A DNA stretch of 64,000 nucleotides from Halomonas sp. QHL1 (GTDB taxonomy: Bacteria; Pseudomonadota; Gammaproteobacteria; Pseudomonadales; Halomonadaceae). The notes beneath the pieces were generated by a model. That model was not told the DNA's origin and did no database searches. It saw only the letters and a program-made list of their open reading frames with translations. Positions 18,659-27,676 of this stretch are shown piece by piece. The stretch lies in NCBI RefSeq assembly GCF_001882345.1, contig NZ_MINL01000001.1, positions 2,711,357 to 2,775,356 of the forward strand. Direction: 5' to 3'. How positions within the stretch are numbered: position 1 is the stretch's first letter; every line of letters starts with the position of its first letter. The translations under genes were made by a program, and so were the position numbers.

Positions 18659-19324
18659 TTAGTCAGGACGCACGTAACGCAGCACCATATCGGTAACATG
18701 ATCTTCTAATTTTTGCTGATTCTCTGGCGCGGCTTGGTGCCAATCAAAAATCCGCGAAAAGGTGTGCTGGTTTGAGACATTGAAAAACGACAGCGCGCTA
18801 ATCAGCCAGTGCAGCTCCCGAGGATCCAGACCTTCGCGAAAACAACCCTCCTCTACACCGCGGCTATAGACGTTGCTAAGTACATCAATCACCCCGGCAT
18901 TGAGTGATTGAATCAACTCTGACTGCGCCAAAAAGCGGCCATGATGAATATTTTCGATCATTACCAGGCGAATAAAGTCAGGGTTTTTGGCGTGATGACA
19001 AAAGGTAAACCGCACCAGCCGACTAAGCGCCTCTAGCGGGGCCAGGTGGTCAAGATCCAGCTCAGCCTCCTGCAGGCGCACTTTCTGGTAGGCGGCTTCC
19101 AAGGTGTGCAGATAGAGCGTCTCTTTATCATTAAAGTAGTAGTAAATCATGCGCTTGGAGGCTTGGGTTTTCTCGGCGATCTCATCGATTCGTGCCCCAG
19201 AGAGGCCTTTTTCTGAGAATTCGCGGGTGGCCACCGCAAGAATATCGGCGCGCACAGATTCGGGGTTATTTTTACGCCGACGCCGCGCGGCAGGGGGGCT
19301 GGCCTTGGTCGAAGAGGCTGTCAT
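18659..19324 (-). CDS. TetR-family regulator of the quinate/shikimate TRAP-quiC operon
   Basis: A 221-residue TetR regulator. The N-terminal helix-turn-helix spans about 25-70 (ILAVATREFSEKGLSGARID, then TQASKRMIYYYFNDKETLY), and a larger all-helical ligand domain follows. A basic, Ala/Pro-rich leader precedes it. It is divergent from the TRAP-quiC-dehydrogenase operon that starts at 19493, and the shared gap holds an imperfect palindrome suited to a TetR dimer. Likely a repressor lifted by quinate, shikimate, 3-dehydroshikimate or a CoA derivative; the inducer is not readable. Confidence 0.85.
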   Translation of the reverse strand: MTASSTKASPPAARRRRKNNPESVRADILAVATREFSEKGLSGARIDEIAEKTQASKRMIYYYFNDKETLYLHTLEAAYQKVRLQEAELDLDHLAPLEALSRLVRFTFCHHAKNPDFIRLVMIENIHHGRFLAQSELIQSLNAGVIDVLSNVYSRGVEEGCFREGLDPRELHWLISALSFFNVSNQHTFSRIFDWHQAAPENQQKLEDHVTDMVLRYVRPD

Positions 19325-19381
19325 AGAGCGTGCCTTTTATTGTCGTGGTCGTCTTTTGTCTAGTATGCCACAGCTTGACTG

Positions 19382-19401
19382 AACGTACCATTTCGTACAT
19401 T
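19382..19401. promoter_or_regulatory. candidate TetR operator between the regulator and TRAP operon
   Basis: The stretch AACGTACCATTTCGTACATT pairs at seven of ten positions about its centre, with two GTAC blocks. It can also be read as a direct repeat CGTAC-N5-CGTAC with a 10-base period. It lies 58 bases upstream of the regulator start and 92 upstream of the binding-protein start. Confidence 0.45.
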
Positions 19402-19492
19402 GTTGATCGGGAAAGGATGAAAAAGCCAGGCACGCCATGGCTAAAGGCTTTTTCCAACCCCATGACAACGGCCCGACAAGAGGACAACAACA

Positions 19493-20539
19493 ATGTCTCT
19501 ACACCCACTGTTCGCACTAAAACAAACGTCTATAAAACGCACGCTAGCAGCTGCTATCGCCGCCACCACGCTGGTTGCCGCAGCAAATGCCTCCGCCCAG
19601 ACGCTACGCTTCGCCCACGTTGACCCAGATGACTGGACCACCTCGAAAAAGGGCGCGGCCGGACAGGTGTTTAAAAACCTGGTGGAAGCCGAAACCGATC
19701 TCACCGTAGAGCTCTACCCCGCTGGCTCGCTAGGCGGTGAAACCGAGCTGATTGAAGGCGCCCAGGATGGCACCATCAGCATTGCGATGGTCTCCGGCGC
19801 CTACGCTAATTTCTGCCCGGCGGTCGCCGTAACGGATATCCCTTACACCTTCCCGTCAGCGCCAGTGGCGTGGCAAGTAATGGACGGCGAGTTTGGTACA
19901 GCACTAGCCGAGCACTGCTTGCAACAGACAGGCCTACGCACACTGGCTTACGGCGAAACGGGCTTCCGCCACTTCACCAACTCCGTGCGCCCGATCAACT
20001 CGCCTGAGGATATGCAGGGCCTGAAGTTCCGCGTGCAGACTATTCCGCTATACCTGGAAATGGTCAGTGCTTTAGGTGGAGAGCCCCAGGGCATCGCCTG
20101 GGGTGAAGTACCCACAGCCCTAGCCACCGGCGTAGTCGATGGCCAGGAGAACCCCATCTCGGTGATCTACGGCAATAACTTCTATGAGTTTCAGGATTAC
20201 TTGACCCTGGATCGCCACGTTTACGGCGTTGACCACCTGCTGATTAACGATGAGATATTCCAGTCGCTTACCGAAGAGGAACAAGCAGCAGTGAAGCGCG
20301 CCGCTGTGGTCGCGGGCACTACAGGTCGTGCAATTCAACAGTTCAACTCGGCAGAGGGGATCACCAAACTGGAAGCAGAGGGTATGGAGATCACCCAGCC
20401 CACCGCTGAACAGATGGAGGCCTTCCGCGAAGCCGCCCAGCCGCCGGTTCAGGCGTATTTGAGCGAAGAGCTTGGCGATGACGCAGAGTGGATCGAGCGC
20501 CTCTCTTCCGCTGTGGAAGAGGTTTCCGCACGCTTCTAA
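19493..20539 (+). CDS. TRAP substrate-binding protein, probable quinate/shikimate receptor
   Basis: Periplasmic DctP-family receptor of 348 residues. It has an unusually long signal region (about 36 residues; charged KQTSIKR, then a hydrophobic stretch ending NASAQ) before TLRFAHVDPDDW. The family's ligand-arginine segment is LKFRVQTIPLYLEMVSALGG, followed by EVPTALATGVVDGQENP. It leads an operon with dctQ, dctM, quiC and a shikimate/quinate dehydrogenase, so quinate, shikimate or 3-dehydroshikimate is the likely ligand. That is inference from context. Confidence 0.88.
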   Translation: MSLHPLFALKQTSIKRTLAAAIAATTLVAAANASAQTLRFAHVDPDDWTTSKKGAAGQVFKNLVEAETDLTVELYPAGSLGGETELIEGAQDGTISIAMVSGAYANFCPAVAVTDIPYTFPSAPVAWQVMDGEFGTALAEHCLQQTGLRTLAYGETGFRHFTNSVRPINSPEDMQGLKFRVQTIPLYLEMVSALGGEPQGIAWGEVPTALATGVVDGQENPISVIYGNNFYEFQDYLTLDRHVYGVDHLLINDEIFQSLTEEEQAAVKRAAVVAGTTGRAIQQFNSAEGITKLEAEGMEITQPTAEQMEAFREAAQPPVQAYLSEELGDDAEWIERLSSAVEEVSARF

Positions 20540-20625
20540 GCCCGCCTGAACAAAGCGCTTGCGAGTGGGCCTTCGGCGGCTCACTCGTGCCACTGCGTGC
20601 CTGACTATCGATTGAAGGTGCTCCT

Positions 20626-21123
20626 ATGTCTCCTCTCCTCGCCCGGATACACCGTGGCCTGATCCTGTTCAATGGCAGCTTGGCTGGACTTGCCATGGTG
20701 CTGATTTTTCTGCTGGTCGCAGGCAATGCCTTTGCGCGCTACACCTATGGCGGCTCCATTACCTGGGGGGAAGATACCGCCATTTACTTAATGATTTACG
20801 GCCTTATGTTTGGCATGTCCTGGGCGTACCTACAGGACAAACACATCGGTTTTGACCTTATTCGACGCCTGCTGCCGCCACGCTGGGTGCGCTGGCAAGC
20901 CGTGGCTGTCGACCTGATAGTACTCGTAGTGGGCATCGGCTTAATGGTGTCGGCGGTTGAATTTATCGCCGCGCGTGGAGGGCGCACCTCATCAAGCACG
21001 GGTATGCCAATGTGGCTTTTTCAAGCCTCCATGCTGATTGGCGGTGGGCTGCTCAGTCTCTCTGCACTGGTGATGGGTGCGCTGCGTTTGAGCGAGCACG
21101 CCAGTGAGGAGGTCTCCTCATGA
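20626..21123 (+). CDS. TRAP transporter small permease (DctQ)
   Basis: A 165-residue four-helix membrane subunit with AGNAFARYTYGGSITWGEDT, the typical DctQ NxxxRY...W region, and hydrophobic segments near 15-35, 50-65, 90-110 and 125-148. The stop overlaps the DctM start (ATGA). It is 86 bases downstream of the binding protein. Confidence 0.88.
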   Translation: MSPLLARIHRGLILFNGSLAGLAMVLIFLLVAGNAFARYTYGGSITWGEDTAIYLMIYGLMFGMSWAYLQDKHIGFDLIRRLLPPRWVRWQAVAVDLIVLVVGIGLMVSAVEFIAARGGRTSSSTGMPMWLFQASMLIGGGLLSLSALVMGALRLSEHASEEVSS

Positions 21124-22385
21124 TCTTTGTACTGCTTTTAGCCCTCGTACTGCTTGGCGTGCCGTTTGCCTTTGCCATTCTGGGTACGCTTACGGTGTTA
21201 ATGAGTAGCGGCGATTTGCCTTACCACATCCGCATCGTTTCGCAGCAGTTTTTCGGCGGCATGGAGTCCTTCCCACTGCTGGCGATACCACTGTTCATTC
21301 TGGCCGGCGAGCTGATGAACGAAGCGGGTATCACCCATCGAATTATTAACCTGGCCACCGCCATTGTCGGCCGCCTGAAAGCCGGACTGGCACACGTCAA
21401 TATCTGGGCCTCGGTGATTTTTGCTGGTCTTTCAGGTTCGGCGATTGCCGACACCTCCGCGCTAGGGCGGGTCTTCATTCCGTCAATGGAAAAAGAGGGC
21501 TACCCACGCGATTTTGCCGCTGCGCTTACCGCTGCCTCTTCGGTGATTGGCCCGATTATTCCACCCAGTATTCCGGTGATTATCTACGCATTGACGGTCT
21601 CCGGTGTGTCGGTACCGGGGCTATTTTTGGCCGGTATCGTGCCAGGCTTTTTGCTGGCATTGGGGCTTTCCATCTACGTCTACTTTTTTGCCGGTGACCT
21701 TGGCGCAACCCAATCAAAACAGCAGTCGCGCCGCCACGCCCTTCTCCACGGTCTGCTGCCTGCGCTCATGCCAGTGTTTGTGGTCGGGGCGATTCTTGCC
21801 GGTATCGTCACGCCCACCGAGGCGGCGGCCTTTGCAGTGGTCTACGCACTGCTTCTAGGCGTGGTGCTCTACCGCAATATCAAGCTGGTTAACCTGCCCG
21901 GTATCTTCGCCCGGGCCATGCGCGATAGCGCAGTGATTATGGTCATCATGGGCGCCGTAGCGGCGGCCAACTGGGTACTAACCTTCGAGCGCGTACCCAA
22001 TATGCTCACAGAGTGGGCGCTGATGAGTATCGACACCCAGTGGACATTCCTAATTGCCGTGATTCTCCTACTACTGGTGGTAGGGCTGTTTTTGGAAGGC
22101 ATCGCGGCCATTTTGGTACTGGTGCCGATCCTTCACCCCATCGCCATGGCGCTGGGTATCGACCCACTGCATTTCGGCATCGTGGTGATCTTCAACCTGA
22201 TGATGGGGCTGATCACACCGCCCATGGGGCTCTGCCTGTTTGTCGCCGACTCTGTCTCTGGGGTGGGAATGGGGCCGATTATCCGCCGCATTCTGCCAAT
22301 GCTTGCCGTGCAGTTTTTGATTCTGCTGCTGATTACCTTCGTACCAGCGCTGGTCACTTTCCTGCCGCGCCTGGCGGGTTACTGA
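21120..22385 (+). CDS. TRAP transporter large permease (DctM)
   Basis: A 421-residue polytopic protein with DctM signatures GLSGSAIADTSALGRVFIPS, ASSVIGPIIPPSIPVIIYAL and LMMGLITPPMGLCLFVA. Overlaps dctQ by four bases and is followed 28 bases later by quiC, so uptake and catabolism of the substrate are on one transcript. Confidence 0.92.
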   Translation: MIFVLLLALVLLGVPFAFAILGTLTVLMSSGDLPYHIRIVSQQFFGGMESFPLLAIPLFILAGELMNEAGITHRIINLATAIVGRLKAGLAHVNIWASVIFAGLSGSAIADTSALGRVFIPSMEKEGYPRDFAAALTAASSVIGPIIPPSIPVIIYALTVSGVSVPGLFLAGIVPGFLLALGLSIYVYFFAGDLGATQSKQQSRRHALLHGLLPALMPVFVVGAILAGIVTPTEAAAFAVVYALLLGVVLYRNIKLVNLPGIFARAMRDSAVIMVIMGAVAAANWVLTFERVPNMLTEWALMSIDTQWTFLIAVILLLLVVGLFLEGIAAILVLVPILHPIAMALGIDPLHFGIVVIFNLMMGLITPPMGLCLFVADSVSGVGMGPIIRRILPMLAVQFLILLLITFVPALVTFLPRLAGY

Positions 22386-22413
22386 TATTACTCAATGTAA
22401 GGAGCGTGATGCC

Positions 22414-24300
22414 ATGTACTCATCCATTGCCACGGTTTGCCTAAGCGGCTCACTGGAAGAGAAGGTAGACGCCATTGCTCAGGCAGGCTTTGAGGGGCTT
22501 GAGCTGTTTGAAAATGACCTAACGGCGTTCACCGGCACGCCCCGGGAAGCGGGTGAGCTGATTTGCTCCCGCGGCCTTAAGCTGGTCACGCTCCAGCCAT
22601 TTCGCGATTTTGAAGGTCTGCAGGGCCGCGCACGTGAGCGGGCGTTTGATCGCGCCGAGCACAAGTTTGATCTGATGGAGGAGCTGGGCACGGATCTGCT
22701 CATGGCGTGCAGTACCGTCCACCCTGATTCGCTACCAGGATTGAGCCGCGCCGCCGATGACTACTATGAGCTCGGCGAGCGTGCCGCGCGGCGTAATCTG
22801 CGCGTGGCCTATGAGGCGCTGGCCTGGGGCCGCCATATTCACGATTACCGCGACAGCTGGGAAGTCGTGCGCCGTGCCGCCCATCCCAATGTCGGCCTGG
22901 TGCTGGACACTTTCCATATCTTCTCCCGTCAGACCGAGCTAGGCACCATTGGCCGCATTCCGGGGGATCGCATCTTTCTGGTACAGACCGCCGATGCGCC
23001 GCGTCTCTCCATGGATCACCTGTCGTGGAGTCGCCACTACCGCTGCTTCCCCGGCCAGGGCGAGCTGCAGATGGATAAGTTCATGGCCATGTTGGATGAG
23101 ACCCGTTACGACGGCCCGCTCTCCCACGAGATCTTTAACGATGTCTTTCGCATGGGTCACAGCGATCAGACGGCCCGGGACGGGCTGCGTTCCTACAACT
23201 TGCTGCGCAGCATGCAGAGCGACAGCGGCATTCCCGCGCCGCAACCGATCGAGTCGGTCGCCTTTCTGGAAATCGCCGTTGAGCCTACGGATTTAGCATC
23301 GCTGCGCGAGTTGCTCAGCGCTTTGGGCATGGCCTGCGTGGGGCGCCACCACACGCTTAACGCCGAGCGCTGGGCCGCGGGCGACGTAAATCTTGTGCTC
23401 AACACCGAAGCAAGTTTTACCGGCCGTGTGCCGGGGCGCGACGCTACCGCCATCACCGCCATCGGCCTGCGCGTAGGCAACGCCTATGAAGCGTTCAAAC
23501 GGGCGGACAAGCTTGGTTACGCGATCGTCGAGCCCGAGGAGGTGGGTGCCAGCCACCGCATGAGTGCACTGCGCAATGTGGATGGCAGCCTCTCCTATAT
23601 TATTGATGACTCGCAGCTAAGCCGCACCTGGGATCGCGAATTCACTGTCGATGTTCAGCCCGTCCCCCAGGGCGCGCTGGTGGATATCGACCATATCAGC
23701 GTGGCGCTCTCCTACCACGACTACCTCTCGCTGATGCTGCAGTACCGCGCTATTTTCCAGTTGGAGCCAACGCCCTCCTTCGATGTCACCGATCCACGCG
23801 GGTTGATCCAAAGTCAGGTGCTGCAGAACTACAACGGCCGCTTTCGCCTGGCGCTTAACGCCAGTGCCTCGCCGGATACCGCCAGCAACCGCTTTGTGCG
23901 CCAGTACGGCGGCTCGGGGATTCACCATGTCGCCCTGCGTACAAACTCCATGCGCGACACCAGCGCAGCACTGCAGCAGGCGGGCACGCCGGTACTGCCG
24001 ATTCCCGGTAATTACTACCGCGACCTGGCCGCGCGCTTCGACCTACCGGTGCAAACCCTGCAATGGATGCAGGAGCATCACATCCTTTTTGATCAGGACA
24101 GCGACGGCGACTTCCATCAGCTGTATACCCAGCCCGGCCGCCAAGCGTTCTTTTTCGAGCTGGTGCAGCGGGAAGGTTACCAAGGGCTGGGCGCGCCGAA
24201 TGCCTTTGTACGCGTGACCGCGCAGCAGCGCCTGGAGGCTGAAATTGATGGCATTGCCCAAGAAACGCCAAACCACACGTCGGGAGGAGGCCAAGCATGA
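22414..24300 (+). CDS. quiC: 3-dehydroshikimate dehydratase (two-domain QuiC type)
   Basis: Dehydrates 3-dehydroshikimate to protocatechuate. The 628 residues split in two. An N-terminal TIM-barrel of the sugar-phosphate isomerase type (about 1-280) has metal ligands E134 (YEALAWG), D165 (VLDTFHIF), Q191 (LVQTADAP) and E239 (SHEIFND), matching positions I recall for QuiC1. A C-terminal 4-hydroxyphenylpyruvate-dioxygenase-like VOC part (about 290-610) keeps HIS, GIHHVALR and FFFELVQREG. The end overlaps the dehydrogenase start by four bases. It connects quinate and shikimate to pcaHG. Confidence 0.94.
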   Translation: MYSSIATVCLSGSLEEKVDAIAQAGFEGLELFENDLTAFTGTPREAGELICSRGLKLVTLQPFRDFEGLQGRARERAFDRAEHKFDLMEELGTDLLMACSTVHPDSLPGLSRAADDYYELGERAARRNLRVAYEALAWGRHIHDYRDSWEVVRRAAHPNVGLVLDTFHIFSRQTELGTIGRIPGDRIFLVQTADAPRLSMDHLSWSRHYRCFPGQGELQMDKFMAMLDETRYDGPLSHEIFNDVFRMGHSDQTARDGLRSYNLLRSMQSDSGIPAPQPIESVAFLEIAVEPTDLASLRELLSALGMACVGRHHTLNAERWAAGDVNLVLNTEASFTGRVPGRDATAITAIGLRVGNAYEAFKRADKLGYAIVEPEEVGASHRMSALRNVDGSLSYIIDDSQLSRTWDREFTVDVQPVPQGALVDIDHISVALSYHDYLSLMLQYRAIFQLEPTPSFDVTDPRGLIQSQVLQNYNGRFRLALNASASPDTASNRFVRQYGGSGIHHVALRTNSMRDTSAALQQAGTPVLPIPGNYYRDLAARFDLPVQTLQWMQEHHILFDQDSDGDFHQLYTQPGRQAFFFELVQREGYQGLGAPNAFVRVTAQQRLEAEIDGIAQETPNHTSGGGQA

Positions 24301-25175
24301 TCAAACTCGGACTGGTAGGGGAAGGCATTGCCAAATCGCAATCCCCCGATTTGCACGAACGCCTGGGTGCCTCACTGGGCGAGCCAGTGCGCTACGATTT
24401 AGTCGATAGCCGGGGCGTGGCAGATTTTGACTTTCCCAGCGCCATACAAAGGCTGCGTGCCGAGGGCTACCGGGGCACCAACGTTACGTTCCCCTTTAAG
24501 GAGAAAGCCGCGCAGCTCGCCGAAATCCGCGGTGAAGGCGTACGGCGGGTAGGCACCGCCAACACCCTGCTGTTTGACGCTGACGGTCTGCGCGCTGAAA
24601 ACACCGATTACACCGGTTTTATCAGCGCCTACCGCCACTCTTTCGCTAGCCAGCCCGCTGGTGAGGTTCTACTGATCGGCGCCGGTGGCGTGGGCCGTGC
24701 GGTGGCGTGTGCGCTGGGGGAGCTTTCTGTTAGTTGCATACACATTCTTGAACATGACAGCGCCCGGGCAGAGAGCCTCAGCCGTGATCTAAACGCCATG
24801 GGGATTAACGCAGCGTGCATCACGCCAGAGCAGGCGCAGCGAGAACTTCCTCATTGGCAGGGCGTGGTCAACTGCTCGCCGATTGGTCACATCAACCACC
24901 CCGGCTGCCCCATCGATACCGCCGGGTTGGGTGCCCAACACTGGGTCTTTGATGCAGTCTACATCCCCGCCCATACCGAGCTGTTAAACGCCGCTCATCA
25001 GGCGGGCGCCAAAACGCTTTCGGGTGTTGACCTGTTTGTGTTTCAGGGCGTGGATGCGTTTCGCTTTTTCACCGCCGATTGCATCACTCCTGAACAGATC
25101 GATCCCCATGTCATCCCACTACGAACGCACTATATAGAACAGCTCGTCACCCCTGCTGTTCGCTCCGTACCGTGA
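24297..25175 (+). CDS. shikimate/quinate dehydrogenase, AroE superfamily, catabolic
   Basis: Oxidises shikimate or quinate using NAD(P). The 292 residues have the substrate lysine K68 (NVTFPFKEK), aspartate D104 (ENTDYTGF) and the nucleotide loop GAGGVGRA at about 128-135. It resembles the NAD-dependent catabolic QsuD/YdiB branch more than biosynthetic AroE. GVGR at the dinucleotide loop and the operon with quiC support this. With AroQ at 27175 it would give a soluble, PQQ-independent route from quinate to 3-dehydroshikimate. Overlaps quiC by four bases. Confidence 0.83.
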   Translation: MIKLGLVGEGIAKSQSPDLHERLGASLGEPVRYDLVDSRGVADFDFPSAIQRLRAEGYRGTNVTFPFKEKAAQLAEIRGEGVRRVGTANTLLFDADGLRAENTDYTGFISAYRHSFASQPAGEVLLIGAGGVGRAVACALGELSVSCIHILEHDSARAESLSRDLNAMGINAACITPEQAQRELPHWQGVVNCSPIGHINHPGCPIDTAGLGAQHWVFDAVYIPAHTELLNAAHQAGAKTLSGVDLFVFQGVDAFRFFTADCITPEQIDPHVIPLRTHYIEQLVTPAVRSVP

Positions 25176-25200
25176 AGCGCCAAAGAAATAGCGTACAATT

Positions 25201-25215
25201 ATTCGTTATTCGAAC
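25201..25215 (+). promoter_or_regulatory. PcaR-type operator upstream of AEC carrier
   Basis: ATTCG-TTATT-CGAAC keeps nine of ten half-site bases and the 5-base spacer of the pcaI operator. It lies 26 bases after the dehydrogenase stop and 34 before the carrier start. This implies that the carrier has its own promoter rather than reading through from the quiC operon. Confidence 0.55.
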
Positions 25216-25249
25216 ACTACCATTTGCCTTCATGCGCTAAGGGGCCAAC

Positions 25250-26200
25250 ATGCTCCCTATACTTGGGATTACCACGCCCATATTCCTACTCATTAGCTTA
25301 GGGTATATAGCGAGATGGAGCGGCATTATCCAGCGCGAGCAGATGCAGGGGGTAGGCGTCTTTGTGCTCTACTGCGCGCTGCCCGCGCTCGTTATTCGCG
25401 CGCTCACCCAGCAACCTCTCGAAGAGGTTTTCAAGCTCAACTATCTGGTGGCTTACGGGCTGGGCTCTATCGCCGTTTTCGGTGCAGGGTTACTGCTCTG
25501 CTTAAAACTACAGCGCCAACCCCTTAACGTCAGCGCCATGCAGGCGCTCGGCATGGCGGCCGCCAATAGCGGCTTTGTCGGCTATCCCGTGGCCGCCATG
25601 GTCATCGGTTCGCCTGCGGCAGTTCTGTTAGCGCTCAATATGCTCATTGAAAACCTGCTGGTTATTCCCGCAGCACTGATTCTGGCCGAAATGGGTAACC
25701 ACCAAGGTGCTAGCGTATGGAAAACAGTTAAGCAGACAGCCCTTAGCCTGATCAAAAACCCCGTATTGGTAGGCTTACTGATCGGCATTTGTCTGGCCGT
25801 TTCCGGCATTAAGATTCCCACGCCGCTGTTTAAAGCCATTGATATGCTGGCCGACGCAGCGGGCCCGGCGGCGCTATTAGTGATCGGCGGCGCGCTATTT
25901 GGCTTGCAGGTTAAAGGCATGGCGAGTGATGTTGGCCAGATCGTAGTCGGCAAACTGCTTATTCATCCGCTGGTCATTTTCATCGCCTTCTATTTTGTTC
26001 CAGACATTGATCCACTTTATATGGCAGGTGCATTGCTGTTTGCTGCCTCGCCAATGATCAGTATTTACCCATTGTTTGGCCAACGCTATGGTTTAGGTGG
26101 CGTTAGTGCTGCCTCAATGCTTGTGGCGACGGTAGCCTCCTTCTTCACGCTTAGCCTGATAATCGGGTTGTTGTCACTCTCTGGGCTAATAGCGTTTTGA
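25250..26200 (+). CDS. AEC-family (auxin efflux carrier type) transporter
   Basis: A 316-residue membrane protein with about ten hydrophobic helices in two halves. ALGMAAANSGFVGYPVAAMV and the later GPAALLVIGGALFGLQVKG mark the AEC fold. Family members move small organic acids such as malonate or malate. The PcaR-type site in front places it in the protocatechuate regulon, so it may import or export an aromatic acid, 3-oxoadipate or an overflow product. The direction of transport and substrate cannot be read. Confidence 0.82.
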   Translation: MLPILGITTPIFLLISLGYIARWSGIIQREQMQGVGVFVLYCALPALVIRALTQQPLEEVFKLNYLVAYGLGSIAVFGAGLLLCLKLQRQPLNVSAMQALGMAAANSGFVGYPVAAMVIGSPAAVLLALNMLIENLLVIPAALILAEMGNHQGASVWKTVKQTALSLIKNPVLVGLLIGICLAVSGIKIPTPLFKAIDMLADAAGPAALLVIGGALFGLQVKGMASDVGQIVVGKLLIHPLVIFIAFYFVPDIDPLYMAGALLFAASPMISIYPLFGQRYGLGGVSAASMLVATVASFFTLSLIIGLLSLSGLIAF

Positions 26201-26336
26201 ATAATGAGATCTTATCGAAAGCAATATTGACATCACTCTGATGCTAACCCTTTTAAGAAAAAAGTTAGCTCGATGATACGAGCTACACAGATGAGCCGGT
26301 AAGAAGCCCACTTTTCAGATCATTTCACACTCATTA

Positions 26337-26351
26337 GTTCGCATTGCGAAC
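26337..26351 (+). promoter_or_regulatory. PcaR-type operator upstream of its own gene
   Basis: GTTCG-CATTG-CGAAC is a perfect 15-base inverted repeat with the regulon's 5-base spacer. It lies 51 bases before the IclR start codon, a position suited to autorepression, which is known for PcaU and PcaR. Confidence 0.7.
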
Positions 26352-26402
26352 TTTTTTGCGTTAACCTTTTATATCAAGTTTCAAGATAATGGATAGTAAG
26401 AA

Positions 26403-27182
26403 ATGCAGGAAGAAATGCTGAGTGAAGACAGCCGCGATTTTGTAACTGCGCTTGCTAGCGGCTTGGAAGTTATTCAGGCATTCGATCATGAGCACCCGCG
26501 CATGACACTAAGCGAGGTCGCAGCGCGGACGGGAATGAATAGAGCAAAAGCGAGGCGCTTCTTGCTCACTCTGCATGCACTGGGTTATGTGCGAAAACAG
26601 CAACGCTACTTCGAATTGGCACCCCGCGTGCTTCAGCTCGGCTATGCCTTTTTATCGGCTAATAATTACCGAGATGTTATTCAGCAACATCTCGAAGACA
26701 TTACCGCTGAAACCGGGGAATCCTCGTCACTTGGCGTGCTAGATGGCAACGATGTTATTTATGTAGCCCGCTCGGCAGCAAAACATCGCTTGATGGCAAT
26801 TACACTTTCTGTGGGCACCCGGCTACCAGCGGCTCATACCTCTATGGGGCGCATGCTACTGGCTCAGCTCAGCGATACGGACCTCGATCACTTCCTATCG
26901 TCGGTTGCTTTAGAGCCCTACACCGATAAAACGGTGACAGATGTTAGTGAACTACGAAGCCAGATACTAAAAGCTCGGCAGCAAGGCTATGCGATTTCGG
27001 ATCAAGAGCTTGACTCAGGATTACGCTCTATCGCCGTTCCTGTTTATGACGCCAAGCAGCATTTAATGGGCGCAATCAACATCAGCACTAACGCTGCTCG
27101 GGTCGATCTTGATAGGTTGATTAATGTTTACTTACCTGTTTTACAAAACAAAGTAGCTCAAATAAGGGCGCATATTAATTAG
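26403..27182 (+). CDS. pcaR: IclR-family regulator of protocatechuate genes (PcaR/PcaU type)
   Basis: A 259-residue IclR protein. The N-terminal winged helix (about 10-75) contains [20 protein letters not shown] and [20 protein letters not shown]. The effector domain has [35 protein letters not shown] and [19 protein letters not shown]. These segments are characteristic of the PcaR/PcaU/PobR subgroup that senses protocatechuate or 3-oxoadipate. The ATG at 26403 has only a weak ribosome site, and an ATG at 26415 is possible. Six matching inverted repeats in the window probably form its regulon. Its 3' end overlaps convergent aroQ by eight bases. Confidence 0.9.
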   Translation: MQEEMLSEDSRDFVTALASGLEVIQAFDHEHPRMTLSEVAARTGMNRAKARRFLLTLHALGYVRKQQRYFELAPRVLQLGYAFLSANNYRDVIQQHLEDITAETGESSSLGVLDGNDVIYVARSAAKHRLMAITLSVGTRLPAAHTSMGRMLLAQLSDTDLDHFLSSVALEPYTDKTVTDVSELRSQILKARQQGYAISDQELDSGLRSIAVPVYDAKQHLMGAINISTNAARVDLDRLINVYLPVLQNKVAQIRAHIN

Positions 27183-27618
27183 ACCCTACCATCACCGCCT
27201 CTAGCGCAGCTCGATAACCTTGAACCCCTAAACCGGCAATGACTCCATCGGCGCGTAGTGATACGTAGGAGTGATGGCGAAAGGCTTCGCGCTTGTGAAC
27301 ATTGGACAAATGCACCTCAATCACTTTGCCATCAAAGGCATTGAGGGCATCAAGAATAGCTACAGAGGTATGTGTATAGGCAGCGGGGTTGATAATAATC
27401 GCTTGGGTGCCGTCCAGGCGCGCGGCATGAATAGCATCAATCAGTTCGCCTTCATGATTGCTCTGCAGGCAAGTGATGTCCCAGTCGGCCATCACCGCTT
27501 TCTCCCGCAAGAGGTTATTCACGTCGTCTAACGTCTCGTACCCGTATATCTCTGGCTGACGGCTACCCAGCAGGTTTAGATTGGGACCATGCAATACCAA
27601 TACCTTTCCTTGACTCAT
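27175..27618 (-). CDS. aroQ: 3-dehydroquinate dehydratase, type II
   Basis: Interconverts 3-dehydroquinate and 3-dehydroshikimate. The 147 residues show the type II motif [17 protein letters not shown] with catalytic Y25, the [12 protein letters not shown] histidine segment and [18 protein letters not shown]. The start at 27618 (MSQGKVLV) has AAGAGAG upstream; a TTG four codons earlier is less likely. The location between the IclR regulator and the island edge suggests a catabolic role (quinate to quiC). It could equally be the only biosynthetic enzyme, since no other copy is visible here. Confidence 0.93.
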   Translation of the reverse strand: MSQGKVLVLHGPNLNLLGSRQPEIYGYETLDDVNNLLREKAVMADWDITCLQSNHEGELIDAIHAARLDGTQAIIINPAAYTHTSVAILDALNAFDGKVIEVHLSNVHKREAFRHHSYVSLRADGVIAGLGVQGYRAALEAVMVGSN

Positions 27619-27676
27619 AACTCTCTTCAACCTTGTGTGTTGGTGGGTAAATCGCCGATACAGCCTGTTCTATCAC

